The notes: generated by a model from the sequence alone, not told the origin. A DNA stretch of 38,270 bases from Cytophagaceae bacterium (GCA_947494535.1 CANLVU010000009.1:1-38270), one strand, 5' to 3'; counted from the stretch's first letter, positions 17,292 through 25,447 are shown. Program-made: numbers and translations.

Positions 17292-19190
17292 TTGAAAACG
17301 ATCCTATTTTTGCTCGCCTCTTTTGCCTGTTTTGCCCAAATCTCCACCCAAGAAGAGGAAGAAAAGCAAACTAGTTTCGACTACTACCTCGCAAATCCGC
17401 TACATATCAACCTAGTTTCTGAGGCCGAACTACAATCCTCTCTCCTATTTAGTACGGAACAAATCAATGCATTTCTCCTCTTCCGTAAACAACTAGGCTC
17501 CTTTCAATCTATTTTAGAATTACAAACCATTCCTGGTTGGGATATAGAATTCCTGCGCAGAATTCAAGATTTTCTACTGTGTAATCCTGTCCAATCTAGC
17601 TGGTGGAAACCTACCTTATCGACCCATCAGGTCCTATTTAAAACGGATTGGACAGTAGAAGAGAAAAAAGGATTTACAGAACCCGATTTACGGAGTAAAA
17701 TACGCTATGTAGGGGATCGATTGAATCAAACTTTACGCTACCGCGGACAACTAAATACAAATCTTAGAATTGGATTTTTAGTACAAAAGGACGCAGGTGA
17801 AAAAGAACTAACCGACTTTAGTAGTGGCTTCTTAGAATTTAAGTCAATAGGAACCGTAGAAAAAATAATTCTAGGCGACTTCATCAACCAATGGGGACAA
17901 GGGCTCATGCAATCTGGAGGCTTCTCCTTAGGCAAGAGTTTTGAGAGCATAAAAGCTACCCAAAAATTCAATTTAGGTGGTTTAGCCTACAGTTCCAGTG
18001 TAGAGTATGGCTATTATCGCGGAATCAACATTAAGCTAAAACTTACCGAATTCCTCAGAATACAAGCATTTGTCTCCTATCGAAACTTAGATGCGACCAC
18101 CGGAGTTGATTCGCTAGGAAATAAATACCTGCGTTCCAGAGTAGAAGATGGATTTCATCGAACTACCTCTGAAATCGGCCACAAAGATGCGATGCAAGAA
18201 AAGACAGCGGGCGCAAACTTTACCTATTCTCCACGAAGCATTCCACTCGTCCTGCAGCTAAATGGTGTTTATACGCTTTGGTCCTTGCCTAAACCCATCG
18301 GGACCGGCTATAAGAAACCCGAGTGGTCCGGAAATGAATTAAAGAATTATTCAATCAGCTTCCAATATCCTCTTAAGAACATTCGCATGGTGGGAGAAAT
18401 GGCTTATTCTGGCCAAAGGCAATTTTCCATCCTTCAATCTGGAGCCACATCACTTTCGAAAAAAGTGGATGTCTCCTATTTATTCAGACACTATTCAGCA
18501 GGCTATTTTAGCCCTAAATCCAATGGTCTTTCCGAAAACTCTGAAAACATAAACGAAATGGGCCTATTCCTAGGCCTAGGTTATCAAATAAACAAACGAA
18601 TGAAGCTAAGCTCCTATGTGGATTATTTTCGCTTCCCAGGGCCTAAATACCAAGTATTAGCATCGAATACCTCAGGCTGGGAGGTGTTGAGCCGTTTACA
18701 ATGGGAAAAAAGACATCACGCCCGCGGATTCCTTCAAGGTAAATGGACGCGAAAAGAAAATAAAGACTTAGTACAAATTAGTCTTGATGGACACTTTATC
18801 GCCATTAAATCGTGGGATTTCCACTCTCGCTTGATGGCTTCAAAATTAGGAGATGAGATTGGTTATTTACTTTTGCAGGATGTTAAATGGGATCAAGGTA
18901 AATGGAATATTCAAGGACGTTTCGCCTATATAAACACTCCGAGTTACGATACGAGAAATTATGCCTATGAACCAGGTGTGCCTTATTCCTTCCTTCTCCC
19001 AGCTTATTCAGGTAAGGGATTAAAAACTAACCTAGTTATGGCTTATCAATTGAAAAGGGAAATTCAACTAGCGGCTAAATGGGCTAGAATTACCTACTAC
19101 GACCGAACAGAAATTGGTACAGGATTAGACTTGATTGAGGGGTCAACTAGATCGGATATCACCCTCCAAATCAGCTATAAGATGCATTAA
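17292..19190 (+). CDS. Helix-hairpin-helix / outer-membrane beta-barrel-like protein
   Basis: A 632-aa exported protein. The N-terminus has a signal peptide (KTILFLLASFACFAQ). A helix-hairpin-helix-like segment at about residues 25-90 (NPLHINLVSEAELQ, INAFLLFRKQLGSFQSILELQTIPGWDIEFLRRIQDFL) resembles ComEA-type DNA-binding HhH repeats. The rest, from about 110, is beta-strand rich with alternating hydrophobic residues and Gly/aromatic turns and ends QISYKMH, as expected for an outer-membrane barrel. The start codon is TTG: an in-frame TAG lies 30 bp upstream and no ATG intervenes. The function is unknown; HhH plus barrel proteins occur in Bacteroidota. The 3' end overlaps the convergent kdsA by 4 bp. 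Confidence 0.75.
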   Translation: MKTILFLLASFACFAQISTQEEEEKQTSFDYYLANPLHINLVSEAELQSSLLFSTEQINAFLLFRKQLGSFQSILELQTIPGWDIEFLRRIQDFLLCNPVQSSWWKPTLSTHQVLFKTDWTVEEKKGFTEPDLRSKIRYVGDRLNQTLRYRGQLNTNLRIGFLVQKDAGEKELTDFSSGFLEFKSIGTVEKIILGDFINQWGQGLMQSGGFSLGKSFESIKATQKFNLGGLAYSSSVEYGYYRGINIKLKLTEFLRIQAFVSYRNLDATTGVDSLGNKYLRSRVEDGFHRTTSEIGHKDAMQEKTAGANFTYSPRSIPLVLQLNGVYTLWSLPKPIGTGYKKPEWSGNELKNYSISFQYPLKNIRMVGEMAYSGQRQFSILQSGATSLSKKVDVSYLFRHYSAGYFSPKSNGLSENSENINEMGLFLGLGYQINKRMKLSSYVDYFRFPGPKYQVLASNTSGWEVLSRLQWEKRHHARGFLQGKWTRKENKDLVQISLDGHFIAIKSWDFHSRLMASKLGDEIGYLLLQDVKWDQGKWNIQGRFAYINTPSYDTRNYAYEPGVPYSFLLPAYSGKGLKTNLVMAYQLKREIQLAAKWARITYYDRTEIGTGLDLIEGSTRSDITLQISYKMH

Positions 19191-19996
19191 ACAATCGCCT
19201 CACGAACGCGCAATAACTTCTCGAGTAGACCTTCTAATTGATCCAATGGCAACATATTCGCGCCATCAGATTTTGCCACTGCAGGATTTGGATGAGTTTC
19301 GATAAAGATCCCATCTGCTCCTACGGCGATCGCAGCTTTGGCAATCGTTTCAATTAAAGCGGGCTGGCCACCGGTTACGCCTGTTGTTTGGTTAGGACGC
19401 TGCAAAGAGTGCGTGCAATCCATAATAACTGGAACATTCATGGCTGACATCTCTGGTAGATTGCGGTAATCCACCACTAAGTCGCCATAGCCAAAGGAAT
19501 TACCCCGATCTGTCAAATAAACAACCGCTTCTGGATTTTCATGTAACACTTTTTCCACTGCAAAGCGCATCGAAGCACCTGACATGAATTGGCCTTTTTT
19601 GATGTTAACCGCTTTGCCTGTTTGGGCTGCTGCAGCTAATAAATCAGTTTGACGGCAAAGGAAAGCAGGGATTTGTAATACATCGACATAAGCTGCTGCC
19701 ATGGCTGCTTCCGCACTTTCGTGAATATCGGTTACCGTGGGCAAGGAATAATGTTTACCTACTGCTTGTAGAATTTCTAAGGCTTTGATATCACCAATAC
19801 CGGTAAAAGAATCGATTTTTGTCCGATTAGCTTTTCGATAAGACCCTTTGAAAATATAGGGAATACCCATAGCCTTCGTGAGGCCATCAATCTTTTCGGC
19901 GATCTCAAAAGCTAAATCGTTGCTCTCAATCGCACAAGATCCTGCCATCAAAAAGAAGGGGCCTTTGCCTAAATTCGCTAAAGTGGGTAATGTCAT
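19187..19996 (-). CDS. kdsA: 3-deoxy-8-phosphooctulonate (KDO-8-P) synthase
   Basis: This enzyme condenses phosphoenolpyruvate and arabinose-5-phosphate to KDO-8-phosphate for the lipopolysaccharide inner core; 269 aa. Visible motifs are MAGSCAIES (15-23), FKGSYRKANRTKIDSFTGIG, TDIHE near 95, IPAFLCRQTDLL, NIKKGQFMSG, LTDRGNSFGYGDLVVDYRN, MDCTHSLQRPN and IETHPNPAVAKSDGAN. Cys21, the His of DCTHS, the Glu of IETHP and the Asp of KSDGAN match the four ligands of the metal-dependent class, in contrast to the E. coli enzyme, which has Asn at the Cys position. It is the last gene of the mlaF-like/murB/kdsA operon, 1 nt after murB. Confidence 0.95.
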   Translation of the reverse strand: MTLPTLANLGKGPFFLMAGSCAIESNDLAFEIAEKIDGLTKAMGIPYIFKGSYRKANRTKIDSFTGIGDIKALEILQAVGKHYSLPTVTDIHESAEAAMAAAYVDVLQIPAFLCRQTDLLAAAAQTGKAVNIKKGQFMSGASMRFAVEKVLHENPEAVVYLTDRGNSFGYGDLVVDYRNLPEMSAMNVPVIMDCTHSLQRPNQTTGVTGGQPALIETIAKAAIAVGADGIFIETHPNPAVAKSDGANMLPLDQLEGLLEKLLRVREAIV

Positions 19997-19997
19997 T

Positions 19998-21002
19998 TTA
20001 TAAAATATTTACCTCGGTCTCTAAGGAAACTCCGAATGTGTCTTTAATTGATTTCTTTATTTCTTCAGATAGGGCCAAAATCTGCCCACCTGTCGCCTCT
20101 CCATAATTCACTAAAACCAAGGCCTGCTTCGCATGAACACCCGCATCCCCTCTTCGAAATCCTTTCCAACCCGCCTTCTCAATAAACCAACCGGCCGGAA
20201 ACTTGACGTCCGTACTGCCCTCCACTGGATAATGAGGAATGCCTGGATTTTCATCAATTAGGCGAGCTGCTTCTGAGGCCGAAACCGTCGGATTCTTGAA
20301 AAAACTACCTGAATTGCCAATGTCTTTCGGATCCGGCAATTTACTTTTTCGAATCTCTATGACTGCATCTGCCACCTCCCGAATGGAAGGCTGAGTTATT
20401 CCTTTCGCTGCTAAAACATCCTGAATTGCTCCATAAGACGTTTTAACCGAAGGCTTCTTAGACAATTTAAACGTCACTGAGCTAATGAGGTACTGCCCTT
20501 TCCCCGCGCGCTTAAAGAAGCTTTCGCGGTAGCCAAAAGCACAAGCTTTGGCATCAAAAATCTCCATTTCCAAAGTCTGCAGATTCAACGCCTCCAATGA
20601 CTCAAACGTATCCTTAATTTCCACACCATAAGCACCAATATTTTGCATCGGAGCCGCACCCACCGTGCCCGGAATCAAGGATAAATTCTCTAATCCAGAC
20701 CAAGCTCTATCGACAGAATACTGGACCAATTCATCCCAAACCACCCCAGCACCCGCTTTTAACCACACAAAATCTCCATCCTCTTTCAAGACCGAAATAC
20801 CAGGAATGGAAATTTTAACAACCAGTGCTTCTTGCGGCTTAGTCAATAACACATTGCTCCCTCCTCCTAGAAAAAGATGGGGTAAATCAGCATGTACACC
20901 TGATTTTCGAAGAGAAACATATTGATCAATGGAGCTAATCTCTACGAATTGACGAGCTTCCGCCTCAATCCCAAACGTATTATACCCACGTAGAGAAAAC
21001 AT
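19998..21002 (-). CDS. murB: UDP-N-acetylenolpyruvoylglucosamine reductase
   Basis: An FAD-dependent reductase producing UDP-N-acetylmuramate for peptidoglycan; 334 aa, the type I (E. coli-like) length. The start LRGYNTFGIEAEARQFVEI and the FAD-binding LPHLFLGGGSNVLLT (about 39-53) are typical. WSGLENLSLIPGTVGAAPMQNIGAYGVEI follows near 100. YRESFFKR carries the Tyr/Arg of the active site, and GNSGSFFKNP near 230 carries the catalytic Ser. The C-terminal Glu in SLETEVNIL matches the conserved terminal acid. It lies between the ABC ATPase and kdsA with 1-nt gaps on both sides, indicating a compact envelope operon. Confidence 0.96.
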   Translation of the reverse strand: MFSLRGYNTFGIEAEARQFVEISSIDQYVSLRKSGVHADLPHLFLGGGSNVLLTKPQEALVVKISIPGISVLKEDGDFVWLKAGAGVVWDELVQYSVDRAWSGLENLSLIPGTVGAAPMQNIGAYGVEIKDTFESLEALNLQTLEMEIFDAKACAFGYRESFFKRAGKGQYLISSVTFKLSKKPSVKTSYGAIQDVLAAKGITQPSIREVADAVIEIRKSKLPDPKDIGNSGSFFKNPTVSASEAARLIDENPGIPHYPVEGSTDVKFPAGWFIEKAGWKGFRRGDAGVHAKQALVLVNYGEATGGQILALSEEIKKSIKDTFGVSLETEVNIL

Positions 21003-21003
21003 A

Positions 21004-21732
21004 TTAAAATAATTTAGTAGACAAAAATTCCTCTAAAGAAGGTACGCCTGAGTGATGAAAGGATTCTGAATTCCCCTCCCAAATCTTCTTTCCCTCCTTC
21101 AAGAAAATAATGGATTCACCCATTCGCATGACCGAATTCATATCGTGCGATATGACCACTGTAGTCATGTTGTATTCTTGGGTAATTTCTTGAATCAAAT
21201 AATCAATCTTCACCGCGGTCAATGGGTCTAAACCTGAATTAGGCTCATCACAAAATAAATACTTCGGATTCATCACAATCGCTCGGGCGATCCCAACCCG
21301 CTTTTTCATACCACCAGAAATCTCCGATGGCATCAATAGCGCCGCATTTTCTAATCCTACCCGTTGCAAACAAAGCATGGCTTGGTCGTTTTTTTCTTCA
21401 AGGGTTTGGGAAGTAAGGGTGTCTAAGGGAAAACGAACATTCTCCAGAACAGATTTGGAATCAAAAAGGGCTCCTCCTTGGAATAGGACGCCCATTTCAC
21501 GGCGAATTTCTTTCACAACATCTTGATGAGCCGTCAAAAAATCACGTCCATCATACAGCACTTTCCCCGTCTCAGGTACTAAAATCCCGATCATGCATTT
21601 AAGCAGGACAGATTTCCCCGTTCCACTACCCCCGATCACCATATTCGTCTTTCCTTGTTGGAAATTCGCATTAATGTCCTCGAGTACTACACGACCTTTA
21701 AAAGATTTAGATAAACCCTTGATTTCAATCAT
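21004..21732 (-). CDS. MlaF-type phospholipid ABC transporter ATP-binding protein
   Basis: A cytoplasmic ABC ATPase of the MlaF/Ttg2A (MCE-system) type, 242 aa. Walker A is GGSGTGKSVLLKCMIG and the Q-loop region is GVLFQGGALFDSKSVLENVRFPL. The signature is SGGMKKRVGIARAI, Walker B is YLFCDEPNSGLDPLTA and the H-loop is VISHDMNSVMR. The GALFDS and DEPNSGLDP versions are the MlaF hallmark. The ORF track starts six bases earlier at a TTG; I prefer the ATG (MIEIKGLSKSF), which follows a TAATTTTG box by 3 nt. The MlaE permease and MlaD-like MCE protein are not in this window. Neighbours murB and kdsA also serve the envelope. Confidence 0.9.
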   Translation of the reverse strand: MIEIKGLSKSFKGRVVLEDINANFQQGKTNMVIGGSGTGKSVLLKCMIGILVPETGKVLYDGRDFLTAHQDVVKEIRREMGVLFQGGALFDSKSVLENVRFPLDTLTSQTLEEKNDQAMLCLQRVGLENAALLMPSEISGGMKKRVGIARAIVMNPKYLFCDEPNSGLDPLTAVKIDYLIQEITQEYNMTTVVISHDMNSVMRMGESIIFLKEGKKIWEGNSESFHHSGVPSLEEFLSTKLF

Positions 21733-21735
21733 ATT

Positions 21736-21743
21736 CAAAATTA
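21736..21743 (-). promoter_or_regulatory. -7 box immediately before the MlaF-like gene
   Basis: On the minus strand TAATTTTG (a TAnnTTTG match) ends 3 nt before the ATG. No good -33 element is visible at the right distance. If used, the transcript would begin at or near the start codon. Confidence 0.4.
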
Positions 21744-21765
21744 GGGATTATTGAATACTTTATGA

Positions 21766-21773
21766 TAAATTTG
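21766..21773 (+). promoter_or_regulatory. Candidate -7 box of the prohibitin-like gene
   Basis: TAAATTTG fits TAnnTTTG and lies 23 nt before the ATG. The best -33 candidate upstream is only TTA at 21741, so support is partial. Confidence 0.4.
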
Positions 21774-21796
21774 ATGACATTTAAATCAAAAAAACT

Positions 21797-22699
21797 ATGT
21801 TTTTCATCTTCCTCGGGGTTTTGTTGTTTATCGCTGGAAACGCGATCTCTAACCCCAATTTAGTATTCTCGAAATACAGCAAAATTTTAAAAGTCGTAGG
21901 AGCCGTTTTCGCGATCCTCGGACTAACTAGTTCTGCAGTCGTTCAGGTAGACGCAGGTGAAGTAGGGGTCCAAAGTGTCTTTGGAAAAGTACAACCCACC
22001 ACCTTGAATAGTGGTCTTAATTTTGTAAACCCCTTAGCAAAAGTGGTGGTATTCGATGCGAAAACGCAAAACTATACCATGTCAAGCGTACATGACGAAG
22101 GTGATAAAGCTGGCGATGATGCGATACGCGTTTTAACGGCTGACGGTCTTGAAGTAGTAGTAGATTTAACCGTTCTTTTCCGCATACTACCCACGGAGGC
22201 TCCGCGCGTATTGCGTGAGATTGGTGAAGACTATAAGGATAAGGTCGTTCGTCCTATCACCCGTACGATGATTCGCGATAATGCGGTTTATTACGATGCT
22301 GTGGCTCTTTATTCCTTGAAACGCAATGAATTCCAGCAACGCATTTACTCTGATATTGAAAAGAACTTCAAGAAAAGAGGTTTGGTTTTAGAGCAATTAT
22401 TGATCCGCAATATTAACCTTCCTACCTCTGTAAAGACTACGATTGAATCGAAAATCAATGCGGAACAAGATGCACAAAAAATGCAGTTTGTACTACAAAA
22501 GGAGAAGCAAGAAGCGGAGAGAAAGCGTGTAGAGGCGCAAGGTATCGCAGATTACCAGAAGATTTTATCCACTGGTTTAAGCGATAAGCAATTACAGTAT
22601 GAGTCGATTATTGCCCAAAAAGAATTAGCTAAATCCCCTAATGCGAAAGTAATCATCATGGGTGGCAAAAACACCCCGATCATTCTAGGGAATCAATAA
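21797..22699 (+). CDS. Prohibitin-family (SPFH/Band 7) membrane protein
   Basis: A 300-aa SPFH-domain protein. Two short hydrophobic segments open it (FFIFLGVLLFIAGNAIS, then ILKVVGAVFAILGLTSSAVVQ). The Band 7 domain follows from VDAGEVGVQSVFGKVQPTTLNSGLNFVNPLAKVVVFDAKTQNY through RPITRTMIRDNAVYYDAVALY and LLIRNINLPTSVKTTIESKINAEQDAQK. A charged coiled-coil (KEKQEAERKRVEAQGIADYQKIL) comes next, and the C-terminus is hydrophobic. Bacterial prohibitins form ring-like membrane scaffolds, often with FtsH; no ftsH is nearby. The gene stands alone between divergent mlaF-like and convergent ribBA, and shares a terminator with ribBA. Confidence 0.9.
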   Translation: MFFIFLGVLLFIAGNAISNPNLVFSKYSKILKVVGAVFAILGLTSSAVVQVDAGEVGVQSVFGKVQPTTLNSGLNFVNPLAKVVVFDAKTQNYTMSSVHDEGDKAGDDAIRVLTADGLEVVVDLTVLFRILPTEAPRVLREIGEDYKDKVVRPITRTMIRDNAVYYDAVALYSLKRNEFQQRIYSDIEKNFKKRGLVLEQLLIRNINLPTSVKTTIESKINAEQDAQKMQFVLQKEKQEAERKRVEAQGIADYQKILSTGLSDKQLQYESIIAQKELAKSPNAKVIIMGGKNTPIILGNQ

Positions 22700-22740
22700 A
22701 ATAAAGGCACGCGATTCTAGCGAATCGCGTGCCCCATTTT
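22695..22740. terminator. Bidirectional terminator between prohibitin-like gene and ribBA
   Basis: A perfect 12-bp stem GGCACGCGATTC (22706-22717) / GAATCGCGTGCC (22722-22733) has loop TAGC. The T-rich tail is better on the minus strand (22695-22705), so it mainly serves ribBA. The first base of the ribBA stop triplet (22717-22719) lies in the stem and the other two in the loop. Confidence 0.85.
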
Positions 22741-23928
22741 ATCTCTTTTTGTTGCTAAATATTTCTTATTGTGTGGATTAGCTGGAATTTCGATGGCAAT
22801 CGAATCAACTATTTCTAATCCATAGCCCATTAGGCCAGCTCTTTTCTTCGGATTATTGGAGATCAAGCGAATCTTGTGGACGCCTAAATCACGTAATATT
22901 TGGGCTCCTACACCGTAGTCACGCTCATCCATTGCGAAGCCTAATTCTAAATTTGCTTCGACCGTATCCCGGCCTTGCTCTTGCAGTTTATAAGCTTTCA
23001 ATTTATTAATTAGACCGATTCCGCGGCCTTCTTGGAACATATATAAAATCACACCTTTCCCCTCTTTCTCCACCATTTCCATGGCAGCGTGCAATTGCTC
23101 TCCGCAATCACAGCGACATGAACCAAAAATATCCCCTGTCACACACGAGCTATGAACACGTACCATCACTGGTTCGTCTTTTTCCCAACTCCCCTTAATT
23201 AAAGCTAAGTGGGTATCTCCCGTATTGATTTGCTTAAAAGCGACTAATTCGAAGGAACCCCATTCGGTGGGCATATTCACTCCGATTTCTCTCTTGATGA
23301 GGGATTCTTTTGCCAAACGGTATTCGATCAAATCCTTGATCGTCACTAATTTCAAGTCAAACTTATCCGCAATCAATCGCAAATCTGGCAAACGAGCCAT
23401 GCTGCCATCCTCATTTAATACCTCAATTAATACACCTGAAGGTTTAAAACCCGCTAAACGCGCAAAATCCATCGAAGCTTCGGTGTGGCCTGTGCGGCGC
23501 AAAACGCCTTCAGTACGTGATTTTAAAGGAAAAATATGACCCGGCCTTCCTAAATCAGCCGGCTGAGTAGCTGGATCAACTAATGCTTGTATCGTTTTTG
23601 AGCGATCCTGCGCTGAAATACCTGTGGTACAACCGTTGCCCAAAAGATCAACTGAAACCGTAAACGGCGTCTCATGAGAAGTAGTATTCTGATTCACCAT
23701 CATCTCTAAACCTAAAGCCTGGCAACGCTCATCCGTTAAAGACACACACATCAAACCGCGCGCCTCCTTAATCATAAAATTGACTATTTCTGGTGTGATC
23801 GCTTCTGAGGCGCAAATCATATCGCCCTCATTCTCCCGATCCTCATCATCAGCAACAATAATTATTTTACCTTGGCGAATATCTTCCAAGGCATCTTCAA
23901 TACGATCTAAGCGAATTATATCTAACAT
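22717..23928 (-). CDS. ribBA: Bifunctional 3,4-dihydroxy-2-butanone-4-phosphate synthase / GTP cyclohydrolase II
   Basis: A 403-aa fusion enzyme feeding both branches of riboflavin synthesis. The N-terminal RibB half shows [16 protein letters not shown] near 27-42 and [17 protein letters not shown] near 147. The C-terminal RibA half begins near 205 and contains [22 protein letters not shown], whose cysteines bind zinc, then [23 protein letters not shown] and the GTP-site tail [17 protein letters not shown]. Both active sites look complete. It ends in a strong terminator. There is only a short leader upstream and no room for an FMN riboswitch. Confidence 0.97.
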   Translation of the reverse strand: MLDIIRLDRIEDALEDIRQGKIIIVADDEDRENEGDMICASEAITPEIVNFMIKEARGLMCVSLTDERCQALGLEMMVNQNTTSHETPFTVSVDLLGNGCTTGISAQDRSKTIQALVDPATQPADLGRPGHIFPLKSRTEGVLRRTGHTEASMDFARLAGFKPSGVLIEVLNEDGSMARLPDLRLIADKFDLKLVTIKDLIEYRLAKESLIKREIGVNMPTEWGSFELVAFKQINTGDTHLALIKGSWEKDEPVMVRVHSSCVTGDIFGSCRCDCGEQLHAAMEMVEKEGKGVILYMFQEGRGIGLINKLKAYKLQEQGRDTVEANLELGFAMDERDYGVGAQILRDLGVHKIRLISNNPKKRAGLMGYGLEIVDSIAIEIPANPHNKKYLATKRDKMGHAIR

Positions 23929-23953
23929 TTTTTAGGCATTTGAATCAGAAACA

Positions 23954-23961
23954 CAAAGTTA
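23954..23961 (-). promoter_or_regulatory. Candidate -7 box of ribBA
   Basis: On the minus strand TAACTTTG (TAnnTTTG match) lies 25 nt before the ATG. No convincing -33 TTG is found at 17-23 nt. Confidence 0.45.
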
Positions 23962-23984
23962 CACGAAATAATTCCCATTTTGAC

Positions 23985-23992
23985 TACCTTTG
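23985..23992 (+). promoter_or_regulatory. -7 box 5 nt before the GldA-like gene
   Basis: TACCTTTG (23985-23992) matches TAnnTTTG, and the ATG follows after TCAAT. Initiation at the usual distance would fall on the start codon, implying a leaderless mRNA. Confidence 0.45.
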
Positions 23993-23997
23993 TCAAT

Positions 23998-24687
23998 ATG
24001 TTCATCGAGGCGATAAATCTTTCTAAATCCTACGGAAAACAATCTGCCGTACAGAACCTAACCTTTCATTTAGAGGAAGGTCAAATTGTGGGTTTTCTGG
24101 GTCCGAATGGGGCTGGAAAATCGACTACCTTGAAAATGCTTTTGGGACTGATTAAACCTTCATCAGGTTCAGTAACCATTGATGGAAAAGACCCACAAGA
24201 ACAGGAAATTGCCCTCAAAAAGCAGATTGGCTATTTAGCTGAAAACAACCCGCTCTATCCAGAAATGTATGTTCGGGAATTTTTGGCCTTCATCGGTAAC
24301 ATCCATCAAATAACTAATCTCGAGTCGCGCATTCAAGAAGTCATCGAGTGGGTGGGACTAGAAAAGGAGGCACACAAGAAAATTCAAGAGCTTTCTAAAG
24401 GTTATCAGCAGCGTGTAGGCATCGCTTTGGCGATTTTACATGATCCTAAAATTTTGATTTTAGATGAGCCTACGAGTGGTTTAGATCCGAACCAACGGGA
24501 TGAAATCAGGACCCTAATCAAAAGCCTGCAAAAAGACCGCATTATCTTATTCTCAAGCCACATTTTATCCGAAGTGGAAGCCATATGCGATCGCGTGCTA
24601 TTGATTCATGAAGGCAAACTTGTGACTGATAGCCCTCTCAAGGATATCAAAAATTTGGAGAAATTCTTTAAAGAGAAGACAAACTAA
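23998..24687 (+). CDS. GldA-like ABC transporter ATP-binding protein (short form)
   Basis: An ABC ATPase of 229 aa from the preferred ATG (MFIEAINLSKSYG). The ORF track begins 18 bp earlier at a TTG that would fall inside the promoter box. Walker A is LGPNGAGKSTTLKMLLG, the signature is LSKGYQQRVGIALAIL, Walker B is ILILDEPTSGLDPNQ and the H-loop is LFSSHILSEVEAICDRV. Segments GYLAENNPLYPEMYVREFLAF and HKKIQELSKGYQQRVG closely recall GldA of the gliding-motility-linked GldFGA transporter. GldA is about 300 aa; this version stops soon after the nucleotide-binding domain. No permease partner is adjacent. The end overlaps the convergent amidase gene by 20 bp. Confidence 0.88.
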   Translation: MFIEAINLSKSYGKQSAVQNLTFHLEEGQIVGFLGPNGAGKSTTLKMLLGLIKPSSGSVTIDGKDPQEQEIALKKQIGYLAENNPLYPEMYVREFLAFIGNIHQITNLESRIQEVIEWVGLEKEAHKKIQELSKGYQQRVGIALAILHDPKILILDEPTSGLDPNQRDEIRTLIKSLQKDRIILFSSHILSEVEAICDRVLLIHEGKLVTDSPLKDIKNLEKFFKEKTN

Positions 24688-25447
24688 AGGAATCTGCATC
24701 CAAATGGGCAGGAAACTTAGCCCGAAATTCAGTTAATGCTTCGCGTGATAATTCACTTGTCAAGATTTGCTCATCAGCCTGTAAGTCAAGCTGCAAATCA
24801 CCTTTGAAATCCACTAACAAGGAATCTCCAGCATAAGCTAAGTCGTTTGCATCCTTGCCCACTCGATTCACACCTACCACATAGGCTAAATTTTCAATCG
24901 CTCTCGCTTGCAACAAGGTTCTCCAGGCCTTCGCCCGTGGAGCAGGCCAATTCGCCACATAGATTGCAGCATCGTATGCCAAGCCTACATTACGTGACCA
25001 AACGGGAAAACGCAGATCGTAACACACAAATATGGCTAATTTCCACCCCTTGTAGGTAACAATCACTTGCTGATCACCTGCTTGGTAAAATTCGTGCTCC
25101 CCTCCCATTCGAAACAGATGCCGCTTATCATAGGAAGCATAGGTGCCATCTGGGTGGACAGCATAAAGTCGATTGTAAAAAGAGTTTTGTTGTTTTATTT
25201 TGAGCGAACCTACGATTAGAGCACCTAATCGATTCGCTTGGACCTGCATCCACTGTAGGGCCGGTCCTTTACCTATTTCAGCCCCTGCAGCCGTCATAGA
25301 GAAGCCAGTAGCAAACATTTCAGGCAGTATGACCACATCAGACAAGCCTGCCAAAACAACTAATTTCTCTTCTAAATGAGCACAATTAGCTGCAGGATCT
25401 TCCCAAACTAAATCGGTTTGAACTAAACTTACCCGTAGATTTGTCAT
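24668..25447 (-). CDS. Nitrilase-superfamily amidase (Nit2/YafV omega-amidase-like)
   Basis: A 259-aa carbon-nitrogen hydrolase. The catalytic triad is visible: Glu in VVILPEMFATGF (near 43), Lys in YDKRHLFRMGGEH (near 110) and Cys in LAIFVCYDLRFPVWSRN (near 144). The NWPAPRAKAWRTLLQARAIENLAYVVGVNRVG block is typical of Nit2/YafV omega-amidases, which hydrolyse alpha-ketoglutaramate and similar amides in metabolite repair; the substrate is inferred from that resemblance. It is the last gene of the minus-strand trio with the DUF4270 lipoprotein (12-bp gap) and the half glycogen synthase. Its 3' end overlaps the convergent ABC ATPase by 20 bp. Confidence 0.9.
   Translation of the reverse strand: MTNLRVSLVQTDLVWEDPAANCAHLEEKLVVLAGLSDVVILPEMFATGFSMTAAGAEIGKGPALQWMQVQANRLGALIVGSLKIKQQNSFYNRLYAVHPDGTYASYDKRHLFRMGGEHEFYQAGDQQVIVTYKGWKLAIFVCYDLRFPVWSRNVGLAYDAAIYVANWPAPRAKAWRTLLQARAIENLAYVVGVNRVGKDANDLAYAGDSLLVDFKGDLQLDLQADEQILTSELSREALTEFRAKFPAHLDADSFSLSSL

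Noticed and set aside
23929-23997. FMN riboswitch upstream of ribBA
   Set aside because: Only 69 bp separate ribBA from the divergent gene and no RFN-like stems are visible; the space is taken by two -7 boxes.
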